Of a stretch of DNA of 35,257 nucleotides, positions 1-9,690 are shown piece by piece (the stretch's first letter is position 1; each line of letters opens with the position of its first letter). The DNA is taken from assembly GCA_000969725.1 (NCBI GenBank), contig JXSR01S073602.1, one strand, 5' to 3'. The translations under genes were made by a program, and so were the position numbers. The notes below the pieces were generated by a model, which was not told the DNA's origin, did not search any database, and saw only the letters and a list, made by a program, of their open reading frames with translations. The stretch comes from Ophiothrix spiculata (Eukaryota > Echinodermata > Ophiuroidea > Amphilepidida > Ophiotrichidae).

Positions 1-95
1 GCAACAGGGATTCACCTGAATGACCCCTACTTAATCATTCTGTATCTGGGAACTCAGTCGCTAAGTCACTGCCCACAAGGCAACAGGGATTCACC
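1..95. repeat. Short tandem repeat at left edge, period 79
   Basis: The 16-mer gcaacagggattcacc occurs at 1-16 and again at 80-95, so at least one full 79-bp unit plus the end of another is present. Block 2 has the unit once (21791-21870) and its upstream neighbour differs. The window therefore probably opens inside a small tandem array. Confidence 0.6.
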
Positions 96-289
96 ATAAA
101 ATCACTAGCATTCCCCTATAGACCTCCTTTGATTTAATCTACTCCTTTTTACAAAATTAATAAGGATTTTTACTTTCATACTAAACTTTGATATGGATTA
201 TTTTCAGTTTATGATTTCCAGCAACCATGGTAAATTCTACTTCTGTACCAAAAAAAAAAAGTCAATTCTTTGAAGTGCTTAATGTACTG

Positions 290-780
290 TAATGGCAAGA
301 ACATGCACAAATGAATGTTCTTATACGTGTTGGTAGAATTCATCAATATTGGTTTATACAGGTCATCAACACTTACTTTTTATTTTGAATATTTCAGTGA
401 TACCAATAACCATCCTCAGCGGTCTAATTCGGAGTTCCAAATGATCCTCCTCTGAATCCACGCAAACTAAGAGAGGATATTTACATCAAGAAAGAGACCA
501 GCCCCACAATAACTAGAGACAGGGGTGGCACAAACTTTCATTTTTTATGATTTTTTTTTATCTTGGACACCATCTGTGGCGAGATTCAGAGGAGGATGCA
601 AACAGGATCAGCTACCCAGGTTTCATACAGGTTTCACAAGACATCTAGCATTAATCCCTTTCCAGAGGAATTTCAGGCACTCTCAACTTTTGCATCATGG
701 ACATTTGAACTTGGACCTTCTGCACAGCCAATGAGCGCCTAACTTATTGAGCTAGTGGGACTGCTAACTATCTATGCAAG
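290..780 (-). mobile_element. tRNA-derived SINE-like insertion (block 1 only)
   Basis: This stretch has no counterpart in block 2, where 22060-22200 carries unrelated spacer. Read on the minus strand from about 765, it begins like a tRNA. An A-box-like TAGCTCAATAAGTTAGGCGCT lies at 734-754 and a degenerate B-box-like AGTTCAAATGTCC at 699-711, about 44 nt apart. The body (about 400-690) contains an inverted repeat, ATCCTCCTCTGAATC at 444-458 and its complement at 583-597. No clear target-site duplication or A-rich tail was found, so the outer limits are approximate. The B box has an extra base and no cloverleaf can be drawn, so this is a SINE head and not a working tRNA gene. Confidence 0.5.
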
Positions 781-818
781 TGAAAGGTAAATAGGATTAT
801 TCAATAAATTTTTCTTAC

Positions 819-928
819 CTGATGTGTAATGCATCATACAAGCCACAGAAGAAACAGCACATGAAAAAGAGAAAAGAATTGTTTTAATTAAGTGTTATTG
901 TTATACTACACATAATGATGAAAAACAT
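819..928 (-). pseudogene. Broken copy of the membrane-segment exon (block 1)
   Basis: This is the block 1 counterpart of the candidate exon at 22209-22311. The flanking splice signals are kept on the minus strand: CTTCTTTACAG before ATG at 926-928, and CATCAG followed by GTAAGA at 818-813. The internal sequence is 110 nt against 103 in block 2 and carries a TAA in the frame used there, 15 codons in. The stretch FFMCCFFCG is still recognisable beyond the stop. Read as an exon it would be frameshifted and truncated, which suggests a decayed paralogue or a different, non-coding role. Confidence 0.35.
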
Positions 929-1380
929 CTGTAAAGAAGCTGTTAAAATTCCACTTAGTACACTTCTATTCTCAATTACCAATAGCATCATTCACTGCAA
1001 TAATGAGTCAGTGAAAAGTGTTTCACTTTTTGCAAGAGAACATTCACATTGCCTACAAAAATGTTTTCCTGGTTTTCCACTATCTTAATTTAAAAGCTGC
1101 GCTGCTATAATACTGAACACAAATATTATCTGGTAGTAATTGTCATCTCCATGGTCACCTCCATCAAAATTTAGAGTTTTTAGGCAATAAGAATACTTTT
1201 GGATCGATTCTTGAGAAAATTAAGGAAAAATGATACATCGTCTCATTCTCTAATTACTGCCTTTTTATTTAAATGAGGATTTAATCAAATAAACATGATA
1301 AATTGCTTCATACATACAAGTATTATGATTCTACTAGCCTTTTTATAACAACACATCAACACTTATTAAGGAAGAAAACT

Positions 1381-1640
1381 CTTCAACTCACTAAGATTTG
1401 AGCTTTAATCGTGAATTACAAAGTCGTGTATGCTATTAGCCAACATGACATTAACCGATCTGTAACTGAAGCTAGACAAATCAATTTTGGATTTCGACAA
1501 GGAATTAGGGTGTCCTGTATTTCCTTGGTCAATAGAGAGCAACTGATAGGACTAGACACTGATTCATGGCAGGTACTCCCATTAGACATTGCTTTAGCCA
1601 CTCAAGTGCTTCAACAGTATTTATTAACCTTTAAATAGTT
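1381..1640 (+). pseudogene. Conserved coding-like block, frameshifted in block 1
   Basis: An open frame runs from GTG 1411 to TAG 1636-1638 and includes LDTDSWQVLPLDIAL. The region is among the best conserved between blocks (22752-23020). Block 1 lacks 11 bp (TAAACCTGTAA) present after GTAACTGA in block 2, which changes the frame. Block 1 reads on to 1638, while block 2 stops at 22928 in its own frame. An AATAAA lies about 115 bp downstream in both blocks. I do not recognise a family. It may be a terminal-exon relic, or a conserved noncoding element that is open by chance; the minus strand also has a short open stretch here. Confidence 0.25.
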
Positions 1641-1861
1641 TTCGAAGTAGCAAACACTATTTATGTAAATTTGAACAAAGATTTTTGCAAGATATTAATT
1701 TTGTATCTCTTATCCAATTAATTTATATAATTGTTGTAATTCTCATTTTGTCAATAAATGATTTAAAACAAAAGAAAAGCATATTTTTTGTCCTGATTCA
1801 AATTAAAACTAGCCATTTTCAAAATAATGATTTTAAACCTGTAGTTTATTAATAGGATATA

Positions 1862-2226
1862 CCGTATTCGTTCTAATAGGCGCCCGTGCTCTAATAAGCG
1901 CCCACCCTTGAGTTTTTGAATTCCAAAATTAGAGAATTAAGTATTCTTCATCAAATATACATGAAATTGAAGTCACAAAAAAGCAATGATTGGCTTAGTT
2001 ATTAGGTCAAACAGTGAAAAAGCTTGAATTATTATTCAAGATATTATATTATGGTCTCAACTGTGAACAGGTAACATTCTTAAGCTTAACAGGTGCAAGT
2101 ACGGCCTTCAAGTAAATGAATTAATGAATATCGTGATTGATCCGTACAATACACATGTCGAAAAAATAAGCGCCCACCCAAAATGACTTTGTTAAGCGCC
2201 CTGGGTGCTAATTAGAACGAATACGG
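1862..2226. mobile_element. 365-bp TA-flanked inverted-repeat element (MITE)
   Basis: Perfect 16-bp terminal inverted repeats, CCGTATTCGTTCTAAT at 1862-1877 and its complement at 2211-2226, are flanked by TA on both sides (1860-1861, 2227-2228). Block 2 has the unoccupied site with a single TA at 23397-23398, so the insertion and its TA duplication are seen directly. Subterminal copies of AAGCGCCCACCC occur near both ends. There is no transposase frame. TA duplication and non-autonomous structure are compatible with the Tc1/mariner superfamily, but the termini alone do not prove this. Confidence 0.88.
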
Positions 2227-2534
2227 TAATACATTAGAAAAATAAAACGTAAGTTCTATGCAAGAGTAGAAACCGGGGGGAAAATGACGTTCAGGTTCCA
2301 TTCTATTTAAACATACATCTGATGATGATACATGAAGGCATTGAATCTTTGCAATCTAAGCTTAAGTCATTTAGCTTGCTGATCTGAATACTAATATGTT
2401 TCAAGATATTACAATAATTCGACATACACAAAGACAGCAACTTTTAAAATTTTGCTTCATCAATGGCACATTTCCAAATCAGTAAAAAGCAAGATTTTTT
2501 GGTTGAGGTTCTACTTGTTTTCATCCTGGTCGGA

Positions 2535-2625
2535 ATGAGCACTCACTCAGACCACGATAGCTGAGTCAACAAAAGTTCTAGGGCGCAGACTGATTTAAGC
2601 CTCATCTTACCCTATATATGTCAAT
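2535..2625. other. 72-bp block identical between duplicated copies
   Basis: From ggaatgagcactcactcag to gatttaagcctc (about 2533-2604) block 1 is identical to block 2 (about 23781-23852) over 72 bp, while flanking DNA differs by about 10 percent plus indels. A small hairpin, ACTCAG/CTGAGT with a 10-nt loop, lies inside. No frame stays open over the whole block on the plus strand. On the minus strand one frame is open for 18 codons and then meets a possible donor, TGA|GTGAGT. It could be an exon, a small RNA or a regulatory element; I cannot choose. Confidence 0.4.
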
Positions 2626-2910
2626 TAAACATCACATTGACAATATAACATTCTTGTTCATGCTCTATTCTTTAGAATTAATGTTGCTTCCATGGATCAC
2701 ATAAGATGTAATTTTTTGCGGTTGTAAATATTAAGATCTAATCAAGCAAAAATAATAAATTTTGAAGGGACAAAATGTGGCAATATACCTATCACTACAT
2801 CAGCAAAGATGCACTTCTTGAGAGTGAAGTCCAGATTTGATCGGAAATTGTGAAAACAATTTTAATAATTTCATATGTATGATAAGTTTTGAGTGAAAAT
2901 TCCAAAATAT

Positions 2911-3190
2911 TACTCACTACTCTAGCTTTTGCCATCATGACTGATGGCTTCATCACAAGTGTCTTAGTTCACTGCTTCTCAAGTGAAACTTGACGGTAGT
3001 CTCTTCCACAGGTTTATGTTTGTTAATGTCGTACATGTGATCTACAGTGTAACCTTTACAATCACATGCATGATTCGCTGCTCATTAACAAACATCATAA
3101 ACCTGTTGAAGTTTCCATGGAGAAGCAGTGAACCAAGACACTTGTGATCAAGCCATCAGCCAAGATGGCGAAAGCTGAAGTAGCGAGTAC
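2911..3190. repeat. 280-bp long hairpin / foldback
   Basis: The left arm, about 2911-3028, is complementary to the right arm, about 3083-3190, over roughly 108-118 bp with small indels. Shared landmarks are CACAAGTGTCTT, GTTCACTGCTTCTC and ACAGGTTTATG. The inner spacer also tends to palindrome (GTACATGTGAT against ATCACATGCAT). Block 2 retains only the outer end of the right arm (about 24115-24145) and has lost the rest with some flank. This fits deletion of a pre-existing palindrome better than a clean insertion in block 1. Confidence 0.8.
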
Positions 3191-3465
3191 ATCTTGGATT
3201 TGTCACTCAAAACTTATATTTTTCTATAAACCTACAAAATATGAACCTATTTATATATCTTACATATGGTTGCAGCAAACATATCAAAACTTACAATCAA
3301 AAACTTAGTAATATATATTTTGTCATTAATCACATTTTTTGTTTACTCTAGCTCCACAAAATTTATATTTTGGGAAAAACTTGTACCAGTGTGATTTGTA
3401 TACTACGTTTCATCTACCATACCTGTACACTAACACTACTATACACTTTTTCATGGCTTTATATT

Positions 3466-3625
3466 CAGGCATGAGAATGAATTTTCATGAAAATATCTGA
3501 ATTTAGTAAAATTTAACCCAAAAATACTAAAAAGGTTAAATCAACCCCCAAATTATCTGAATTTGGATGATTTTGGATGACAAAATATCTGAAATCAGAT
3601 AATTATCTGAAAATTCTCATGCCTG
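3466..3625. mobile_element. 160-bp MITE with TATATT target duplication
   Basis: Terminal inverted repeats CAGGCATGAGAAT (3466-3478) and complement (3613-3625) are flanked by TATATT on both sides (3460-3465, 3626-3631). Block 2 has a single TATATT at 24438-24443 with matching flanks, so this is a filled/empty pair. The interior is AT-rich and contains repeated AATATCTGAA-like words. No coding capacity is present. The superfamily is unclear, since a 6-bp duplication is not a standard value for the common families. Confidence 0.85.
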
Positions 3626-3770
3626 TATATTACATTGTTATTCTTACTGCATCAGTAATATCTAAAAGTGTAGAAAAATTTTCCTCAGTAATCCATTCTA
3701 TTTCAAATTTTATGCCCACGGTGTTTTATGGATGATGTAGTGTCTGTCACACTTAATATATGTCAATATA

Positions 3771-4010
3771 GTGAAGAGACTGTAAGATTAACTTTACAAT
3801 GCAGATTATACACAATATATGTGCATCCATGCAGTGCTTCTGTTAATCTTTCAATGGTCTTGTTTTGAAGTTGAATGAATGTTTGTCTTCTATGTAGTGA
3901 AGAGGTTGTAAGATTTACTTTACAACGCAGATTATACACAATATGTGTGCATCCATGGAGTGTTTCTATTTGTAATACTATGGTCTTGTTTTGAAGTTGA
4001 ATGTATGTTG
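3771..4010. repeat. Tandem repeat, period about 126 bp, two units
   Basis: Unit 1 (3771-3896) begins gtgaagagactgtaag, and unit 2 (3897-4010) begins gtgaagaggttgtaag. Both contain cagattatacacaatat, gtgcatccat and ggtcttgttttgaagttgaat. Block 2 has only one unit (about 24580-24680). Degraded versions of the tail ggtcttgtt.tgaagttgaa recur at about 4120 and 4270. The array expanded in block 1, or contracted in block 2, after duplication. Confidence 0.8.
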
Positions 4011-4974
4011 TCTTCTTTATACTGCAGTATGTTGCCTTCTATAGTAGAAAGTATCATGTTATAATTCTTGGAGACTTAAGATTTATTATATGCAGTGTAT
4101 TTCTGTTTATTTTGCTATGGTCTTGTTCTAAAGTTGAATTGTCTAGTTTAGATGATAGCTCAATGTTGTTTACTGTAGAAAAAGAATAGTCATCTAAAGA
4201 GTGTAACGTTTATTTAAGAGTGAAGTGTCTCAGTGTATATCAATAAAGTATTTATGTTTATGTTTCAGTGGCCTTGTTTTGAAGTTGAGTATTAATTGTT
4301 AATTGCTGTCTACTGTAGATAGCACAATATTAGCATTCCTGCAAAGTTTGCTTGAATCGCCATATCTCTAGTCAAGTTGAAACTTTATTGGTGTGGAGCC
4401 AAAAATCGGAACAGAGATGCAAGCAGGAAACCGATCAAAAATTACTAGCTGGATGACCATTAGCCAGGCCAACATCACAACTAAGTATGGTTGAAATCTG
4501 ACCAACCGCATTGAAATTGAGACAAATTGTATGAAAGAAATATGAAACATCAAGAAATAGATAAGTTACATATGCCAAGTGACATTTAATAAATTGTTGG
4601 CTATCCACTACTCTTGATAAAACAATAGTCCATCTTTAATTCAAACGATTTCTCACATCATTAATTCAAATGATTTCTCACTCTGTGACTGATTGATAAC
4701 CTGTAGCCATAAATGCCCATTTTCTCTTGCTTGTTTAGATAACACTTTAAGGTCGAGTTCAATATTTGGTTTGGCAATTCACACAAAGTGTTATTTTTAT
4801 GACTTGAAAATGTTCAGCATGATTTAATTGTTGTTTTATTCATTATCTAACACAATAACCGTTTGGTGAGATTGGTTTAGTAGCATGAAATATGTATGAT
4901 TTTCAAAAGTACACTGTTTCATCTTAATTTCTTTCATATGCATAAAAAAGATATCTTTCAATTGTTACTGCCTA

Positions 4975-6220
4975 GACGTGACCTTTGACATCATAGACAC
5001 ATTTGCCCAGGGAAGTGTTACTTACACGTAAGAAGTTTTGTCTTTAAGCTCACAAATTTTGTATACTATTCCCTACAAGAACTTGAAAAACATCTTGGTA
5101 AGCTGAGCAGTGTACGTGTGTTCTCAACAATTCACTAGTGTGTGCTTACAAGAGATTATGCTATACGTTACGTTACGATCTGCTTTCCCATGGGCATGGC
5201 AAGTCAACAGCCTAAATTTCACACTTTTTTTCAAAACCACTGTTAGCTTTATGTGACTGTGAATAAGGAATTGATTGTTATAGGTCGGTGAAGGTTCTTG
5301 AGCTGATACCACATGAGCTTATCAAACCAATTTAGATTGAGATGTATAATACTGGTCTGTAATCAAAAACAAAAATATTCAAGCAACCCGTAACTGAGAA
5401 AAACTTTATTACTAAGTCATAGATTGGCAAAGTCAAATCACATCATAGAAAGATTATTTATTTTGTTCAAATTTGAAGCGAATTACCATAAGTCACTGTT
5501 TATTTTGAATTCTGTTTGCAAGTTAAATGATTTATTTGGACTTATACAATCTTCTTGTAATGGCAGTTTTCAAGTAATTTACCTACCGAGAACACTTCAT
5601 ACTGAACAACATCTATGGTATAATTAATATCTACTCATATTCCAATATAGGCTTTCAATCGTACATCAGCTGTATATTCAAGTCTCACACCAGTCTCCAT
5701 TATCTAAAACAAATCAGCACTTGAAAAAATTCAAATTTCTGTATATAAATCAACTTATTTAAAAATGATCATGTCTTAATTTCTCTAACATGCTTTTACA
5801 TTTCGTTTCAACAACAACAAAAGAGATAGCTTTTATTTGTCAGTGTTGAGACGTGACTTTTGACTTTACAGTCATATTTGTACAGGAGAGTGTTACTTAA
5901 AGATGAAATTTGTCTTCAGCTCATAAAAACAATTTTATACTATTCCCTACATGAGCTCTGTACGTGTGTTCTTTACAATTCACTAGTGTATGCTTACAAA
6001 AGATTATGATATATGCTGACTTATGTTACAATCTTTTTTTTCCATGGGCACATGAAGTCAACAGTCTAAATTTCACACATTTTCCCAAAGCACTGTTCGC
6101 TATGTGACTGTGAATAAGGAATTGATTATTATAGGTTGGTGAAGGTTCTTCAGCTGACACCACATGTAGTGAGCTCATCATAACAATTTGGATAAAGCTG
6201 TATGCTGGTCTGCATAGCAG
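4975..6220. repeat. Local tandem duplication predating the large one
   Basis: About 370 bp starting gacgtgac at 4975 recurs at 5849. Shared landmarks include tatactattccctaca, caattcactagtgt, ccatgggca, and gtgactgtgaataaggaattgatt. Both units also exist in block 2 (about 26010-26360 and 26785-27215), so this duplication is older than the segmental duplication. On the minus strand all four copies keep a short open stretch (YNNQFLIHSH...VKFRLLT), but indels that are not multiples of three separate them, so a gene is not supported. Confidence 0.8.
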
Positions 6221-6428
6221 ACAACAAGACCAACACCAAGAGAAACTTTATTAGTTAAGTCTAATTTGTTTGAAAAAAATAAAATAAATAAATGCGTCTT
6301 TAACACGGATTTGAACAGGTATAATTCCGATAATCAAAACGTATATTCCATTAATACAAAGAGAACACTAAATTACTACTAATACTAAATGGAATGAAAA
6401 TGATGATCAATCAAAATCTACGATTTAG

Positions 6429-6588
6429 AACATGTGCAACGCAATATAATGGCTCATTCTTTCACCTACACACCATTTATTACCGTATTGATACTGACAA
6501 TGCACTATCTATTGAAGAAAGCTGGCCTGTGGCGACCAGAAAGTACACTGCTATCATTACTATTTACATTGGACAACTTGGTTCATAA
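6429..6588 (+). CDS. Candidate 3'-terminal exon fragment (block 1)
   Basis: After a possible acceptor (tacgatttag at 6419-6428) a frame runs for about 52 codons to TAA at 6586-6588, containing YYRIDTDNALSIEESW. Compared with the block 2 copy at 27432-27591 there are 8 substitutions and no indels over 160 bp. Six of the 8 are third-position changes and synonymous; the others give F to V and A to G. The overlapping longer frame (6434-6727) changes mostly amino acids, so it is the less likely one. IYYRxDTDxAL loosely recalls the VYYR..DPAL pattern of extracellular NIDO domains, but that is only a hint. The upstream exon is unknown, and a 160-bp sample is small. Confidence 0.35.
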
Positions 6589-7329
6589 GAATGGCCGATT
6601 CAAAAGCCATTTCACTGTATGTCCATTCATTGCATCAATTTCACAAGCCTTAATGTGTTCCTTTCATATACTATCAAAGGGGTCAGCTTTGGTTTGGGCC
6701 AGTGTGCTACCTGGGCATCAGAAATGATGAAACATAATACACACTGTTATGCATTTTTCTCAATCTTAAATATATAATCTTATTTTAACCAAATTTGTGG
6801 GATTGCATAAATTTGCATGATTTTCTCTAAGTGTGATCCATTTTTGTTTTCAAAACATGTAAACCTTTTATATATCAGAACCCCTCCCCCTGGCATTTTC
6901 TAGGCAATAACCATCTATCCCGAGGCCTTATCCTTTGATAGCTCTTAAAAGGCCCGTAATTGCAATATAGTGGATTGCACAAGAATAAATGATTGTTAAG
7001 ATATTTACTTATGACATGAAAAGTATCTTTACAAATTTTTAGCAGATGGAAGCCTGTATTTTGCACCATTTTATTAGTTGTTACACCAAGGCAGTTTAAT
7101 TTGTCGGTAGTATTTAAAAAAAAATTCCTATTCTCAAGTGATATTGAATTTGTAAGAATATTGACCATTTATATATTAAACTGAACTCTGAAATTGAAAT
7201 GATATGAGATGATGGTGGGAGCTACTTAAGTATATCTGTTATTCAGAATGTAATGTTTTCAAAATGATATAATAAATTTATGATAAAACAACCAAAGTGA
7301 AGTTTTAAATAAACAATGGATAAATGAAT

Positions 7330-7810
7330 GATATTATTCTGATCTCCTTGTTTACACCTACAAACCACCAAAGTTCTAAGAATTTTTAACTAGCTCCTGA
7401 ATTTACAATGATTGAAATCAGTTGAATTGAAAGTGATTGGTTTTCTAATTAGCACTCGGTAATAAATATTCAATAAGACAATACACCACACACTGACTGA
7501 AGAAAACTCGCAATCAAGATATTCATATGAAACATTGATTGATTTCACAATTCAATCAAAGACTTACTGCCTCACTGTATATTATCCCCACTCGGAATCA
7601 AATAAATATTCGCAATCAATTTCATGAAGTACTCTCACTCAATGATTTATGCAAAATAGAAATGCATTTCTAATCAACAACAAGTTGCTTATTATGGGAA
7701 AATGTGAATTGTTGATGAAGTGCAGGAGAAAGAATACTGGCTGTGATTGAATTGACTTTTAATGAATTGGGTTTGTGTGATTTTTGCATATTGCGATATT
7801 AGTGGTTTAG
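7330..7810. repeat. Segment S, copy 1, with a near-invariant core
   Basis: This segment recurs at 28390-28879 and 30645-31048. The core tcatgaagtact.tcactc...ttatgcaaaatagaaatgca...caacaacaagttgctt (7621-7690) is almost unchanged in all three copies. It includes ATGCAAAAT, an octamer-like word, and several TAAT words. No frame is open in all copies. The shared text ends abruptly at gtggtttag (7810, 28879, 31048), beyond which block 1 diverges completely. Confidence 0.75.
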
Positions 7811-8910
7811 GATTGATGCTTTCAAGTCAATGTTTCAAATTAATTTTCGATATAAAACACACGGGTTTATAGGTTTTTCTTAAGCGTGCAATCCAAAAAT
7901 GCGTATGAATCTTGTATGCTGTGTTCACATGCGCAAACAAGTTCTCTTCAGTTGTCACGTCAATGTACAATCACTATTTGTGGGTGAAATCAGTAATGTG
8001 ACCGCCTATCCCAAACCAGCTGCAAATGCAGCCTCTTGTCATTTTCACGTTTTAAGTATTTGCAAAGACCATGCCATAAAGATTAAAATGACACAAAAGT
8101 TATGATCTGTCATGATCTGTCACACTTTGTCAGGGAGTAAAATGTAAAGCTGAGATTAACGCGTTCAAAGATTAGTATGCCCTATATTTTCTATTGATTA
8201 TCCTCAAAATGTACACATAATTTTCATATTTTCGGTCATTTTCTTTAAAAGAACTTTGCAAGTGTTTTGATGTAAGTGCAAGGATTTTGGCAAATTACGA
8301 CCTTGACACGTAATTTTCACCTGTAGCGCAAAATGAAGTTTACTGCATTTATGGCTCGTTTGAAATGGAGGGTCAAAAAATGCTCTAATCCTCTTTACTT
8401 GATTACAATCCAGGAAATAACGGAGAACTATATATTCATATTACAGGGCCCCATTGTTTGTAAGTTCAACCCTACCATGGATTTTTGTTAAAATTGTCCA
8501 ATAGATATTTAGTTTCCCTACAGATTACATGATTGTGAAGGTTGATTTGGTATAGTGGCTTTTGTCACTTACTTTTCCAGTGATAAGAACAAAACAGAGA
8601 AAGAATTTTGCAAAACATTTTCCCAATATAGAATTATGGCTCCCTCAACTATTTTCCCATTTAAAGATGTTTTAAAAGCTTCATAAAACCACCTTAGTAT
8701 GATTGTTGGTGTTTGAATCCATCAATGCTTTTGGGATAAAGCAACCTGCTTCACTCACTGACACCTGCATCATATGAACAGCAATGAAGACTTGACTATT
8801 AACAACATCTTATAAATAGGGCATAAGTCACACAACCACCCCCAGGGATCTTTTATAGCACAGCATAATATGGCATTTAAATTACACATTTTGATGATGC
8901 ATAATTTTAG
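7811..8910. other. Unique stretch, no gene seen
   Basis: This DNA is absent from block 2. A short open frame at 7899-8105 has no supporting signal. A TATA-like TATAAATA lies at 8811-8818, which may be chance in AT-rich DNA. I see no repeat, RNA gene or splice-supported exon here. Confidence 0.4.
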
Positions 8911-9138
8911 CTGGATAACGACATATCAGGAACTGACATATCAGAGCCGACCCACATTAGGAAAGGTGCGAAACAAGTAGCAGCAACTTAAATGGAAGAA
9001 ATGAATGTATAATCTGAACAGGTGTTGGAAGAGCTAAATGAAACTAGTACAGAACTTGATATGTATTGGCTGAAGCTGAGGAGAGATACTGATTATTCAT
9101 CCAAGCAGCATCTGGTTGTTTCGTTAGACATATTTTAG
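8911..9138 (+). pseudogene. Coding-like relic with two in-frame stops
   Basis: One frame of 76 codons has protein-like composition: GTDISEPTHIRKGAKQ, then a stop at codon 27, MEEMNV, a second stop at codon 34, then VLEELNETSTELDMYW and KLRRDTDYSSKQHLVV up to TAG at 9136-9138. Charged residues and low A+T distinguish it from neighbouring DNA. It follows an acceptor-like attttag (8904-8910). A tract of 26 A residues begins 131 bp after the last stop. I do not recognise the family. The simplest reading is a decayed retrocopy or transposon-derived coding remnant, but composition alone is weak evidence. Confidence 0.35.
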
Positions 9139-9268
9139 AACGGTTTACTTATATCCCACATTGCACCATTCAGGAGTACCTATAAATATCAGTAAAATTT
9201 GCAGTATTTAAAATCGTTGTACTATTATAGTTGACATACCAATGCAAATAACTTGTTGATGATGTTGC

Positions 9269-9294
9269 AAAAAAAAAAAAAAAAAAAAAAAAAA
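9269..9294 (+). repeat. Poly-A tract of 26 A residues
   Basis: This is an uninterrupted run of A after gatgttgc. It could be the tail of a retrocopy ending here, including the coding-like relic at 8911-9138. No canonical AATAAA lies in the 40 bp upstream, and I could not match flanking direct repeats, so a simple mononucleotide repeat remains possible. Confidence 0.8.
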
Positions 9295-9589
9295 GAGTTG
9301 ACCAATAAAGTATCTCTTTAGCCTTTTAAACTAATTTCCACATTTTTTCACCAAATTCCACCTCCCCAATCCTTGACATATTTGAACTTGGAGTCTTTTT
9401 TTATTTTTATGGATTGACATTTTCTTTTTTGGCAGGTGTTGGGTTATTCTTCACTTTTTGAGCAATGGAAAGCATAATAACTGTCACTAAATTTGTCCAT
9501 CTGAGTCTGCCCTACCTAGGTTAGTGGAAGCTGAACAAAGGCTGAATATTACAACCGAATTACCGATAGAATGTGCTCTACGGAAGCAC

Positions 9590-9690
9590 TTCTAAGTGAA
9601 GTGAAATGGTTGTGACGATTTACCTGTATCTTCAGTAAAAGGCGCTATAAAAATACCATTATTATTATTATTATTATTATTATTATAATA
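9590..9690 (+). mobile_element. Retroposon-like 3' end with (ATT)n tail
   Basis: The motif GGCGCTATAAAAATACC (9641-9657) runs straight into about nine ATT units ending near 9686. A conserved GCGCTATA motif followed by an ATT microsatellite is the usual look of SINE or LINE 3' ends in several marine invertebrates. The 5' part is not recognisable, and the body upstream (9480-9640) shows no clear A or B box. Confidence 0.45.

Noticed and set aside
525..734. 69-codon plus-strand frame
   Set aside because: It lies in the SINE-like insertion and runs through its tRNA-related head on the other strand.
5124..5312. Minus-strand frame YNNQFLIHSH...VKFRLLT in four repeat copies
   Set aside because: Copies differ by indels not divisible by three between the two conserved parts, and no consistent splice signals were found.
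6434..6727. 98-codon frame conserved in both blocks (MAHSF...PGHQK; block 2 at 27452-27748)
   Set aside because: It stays open and its 18-bp indel is in frame, but about 15 of 19 differences change the amino acid, close to the neutral expectation. The overlapping frame ending at 6588 fits coding better.
8811..8818. TATAAATA as a core promoter
   Set aside because: Such words are frequent by chance at this A+T level, and no start site or gene can be tied to it.
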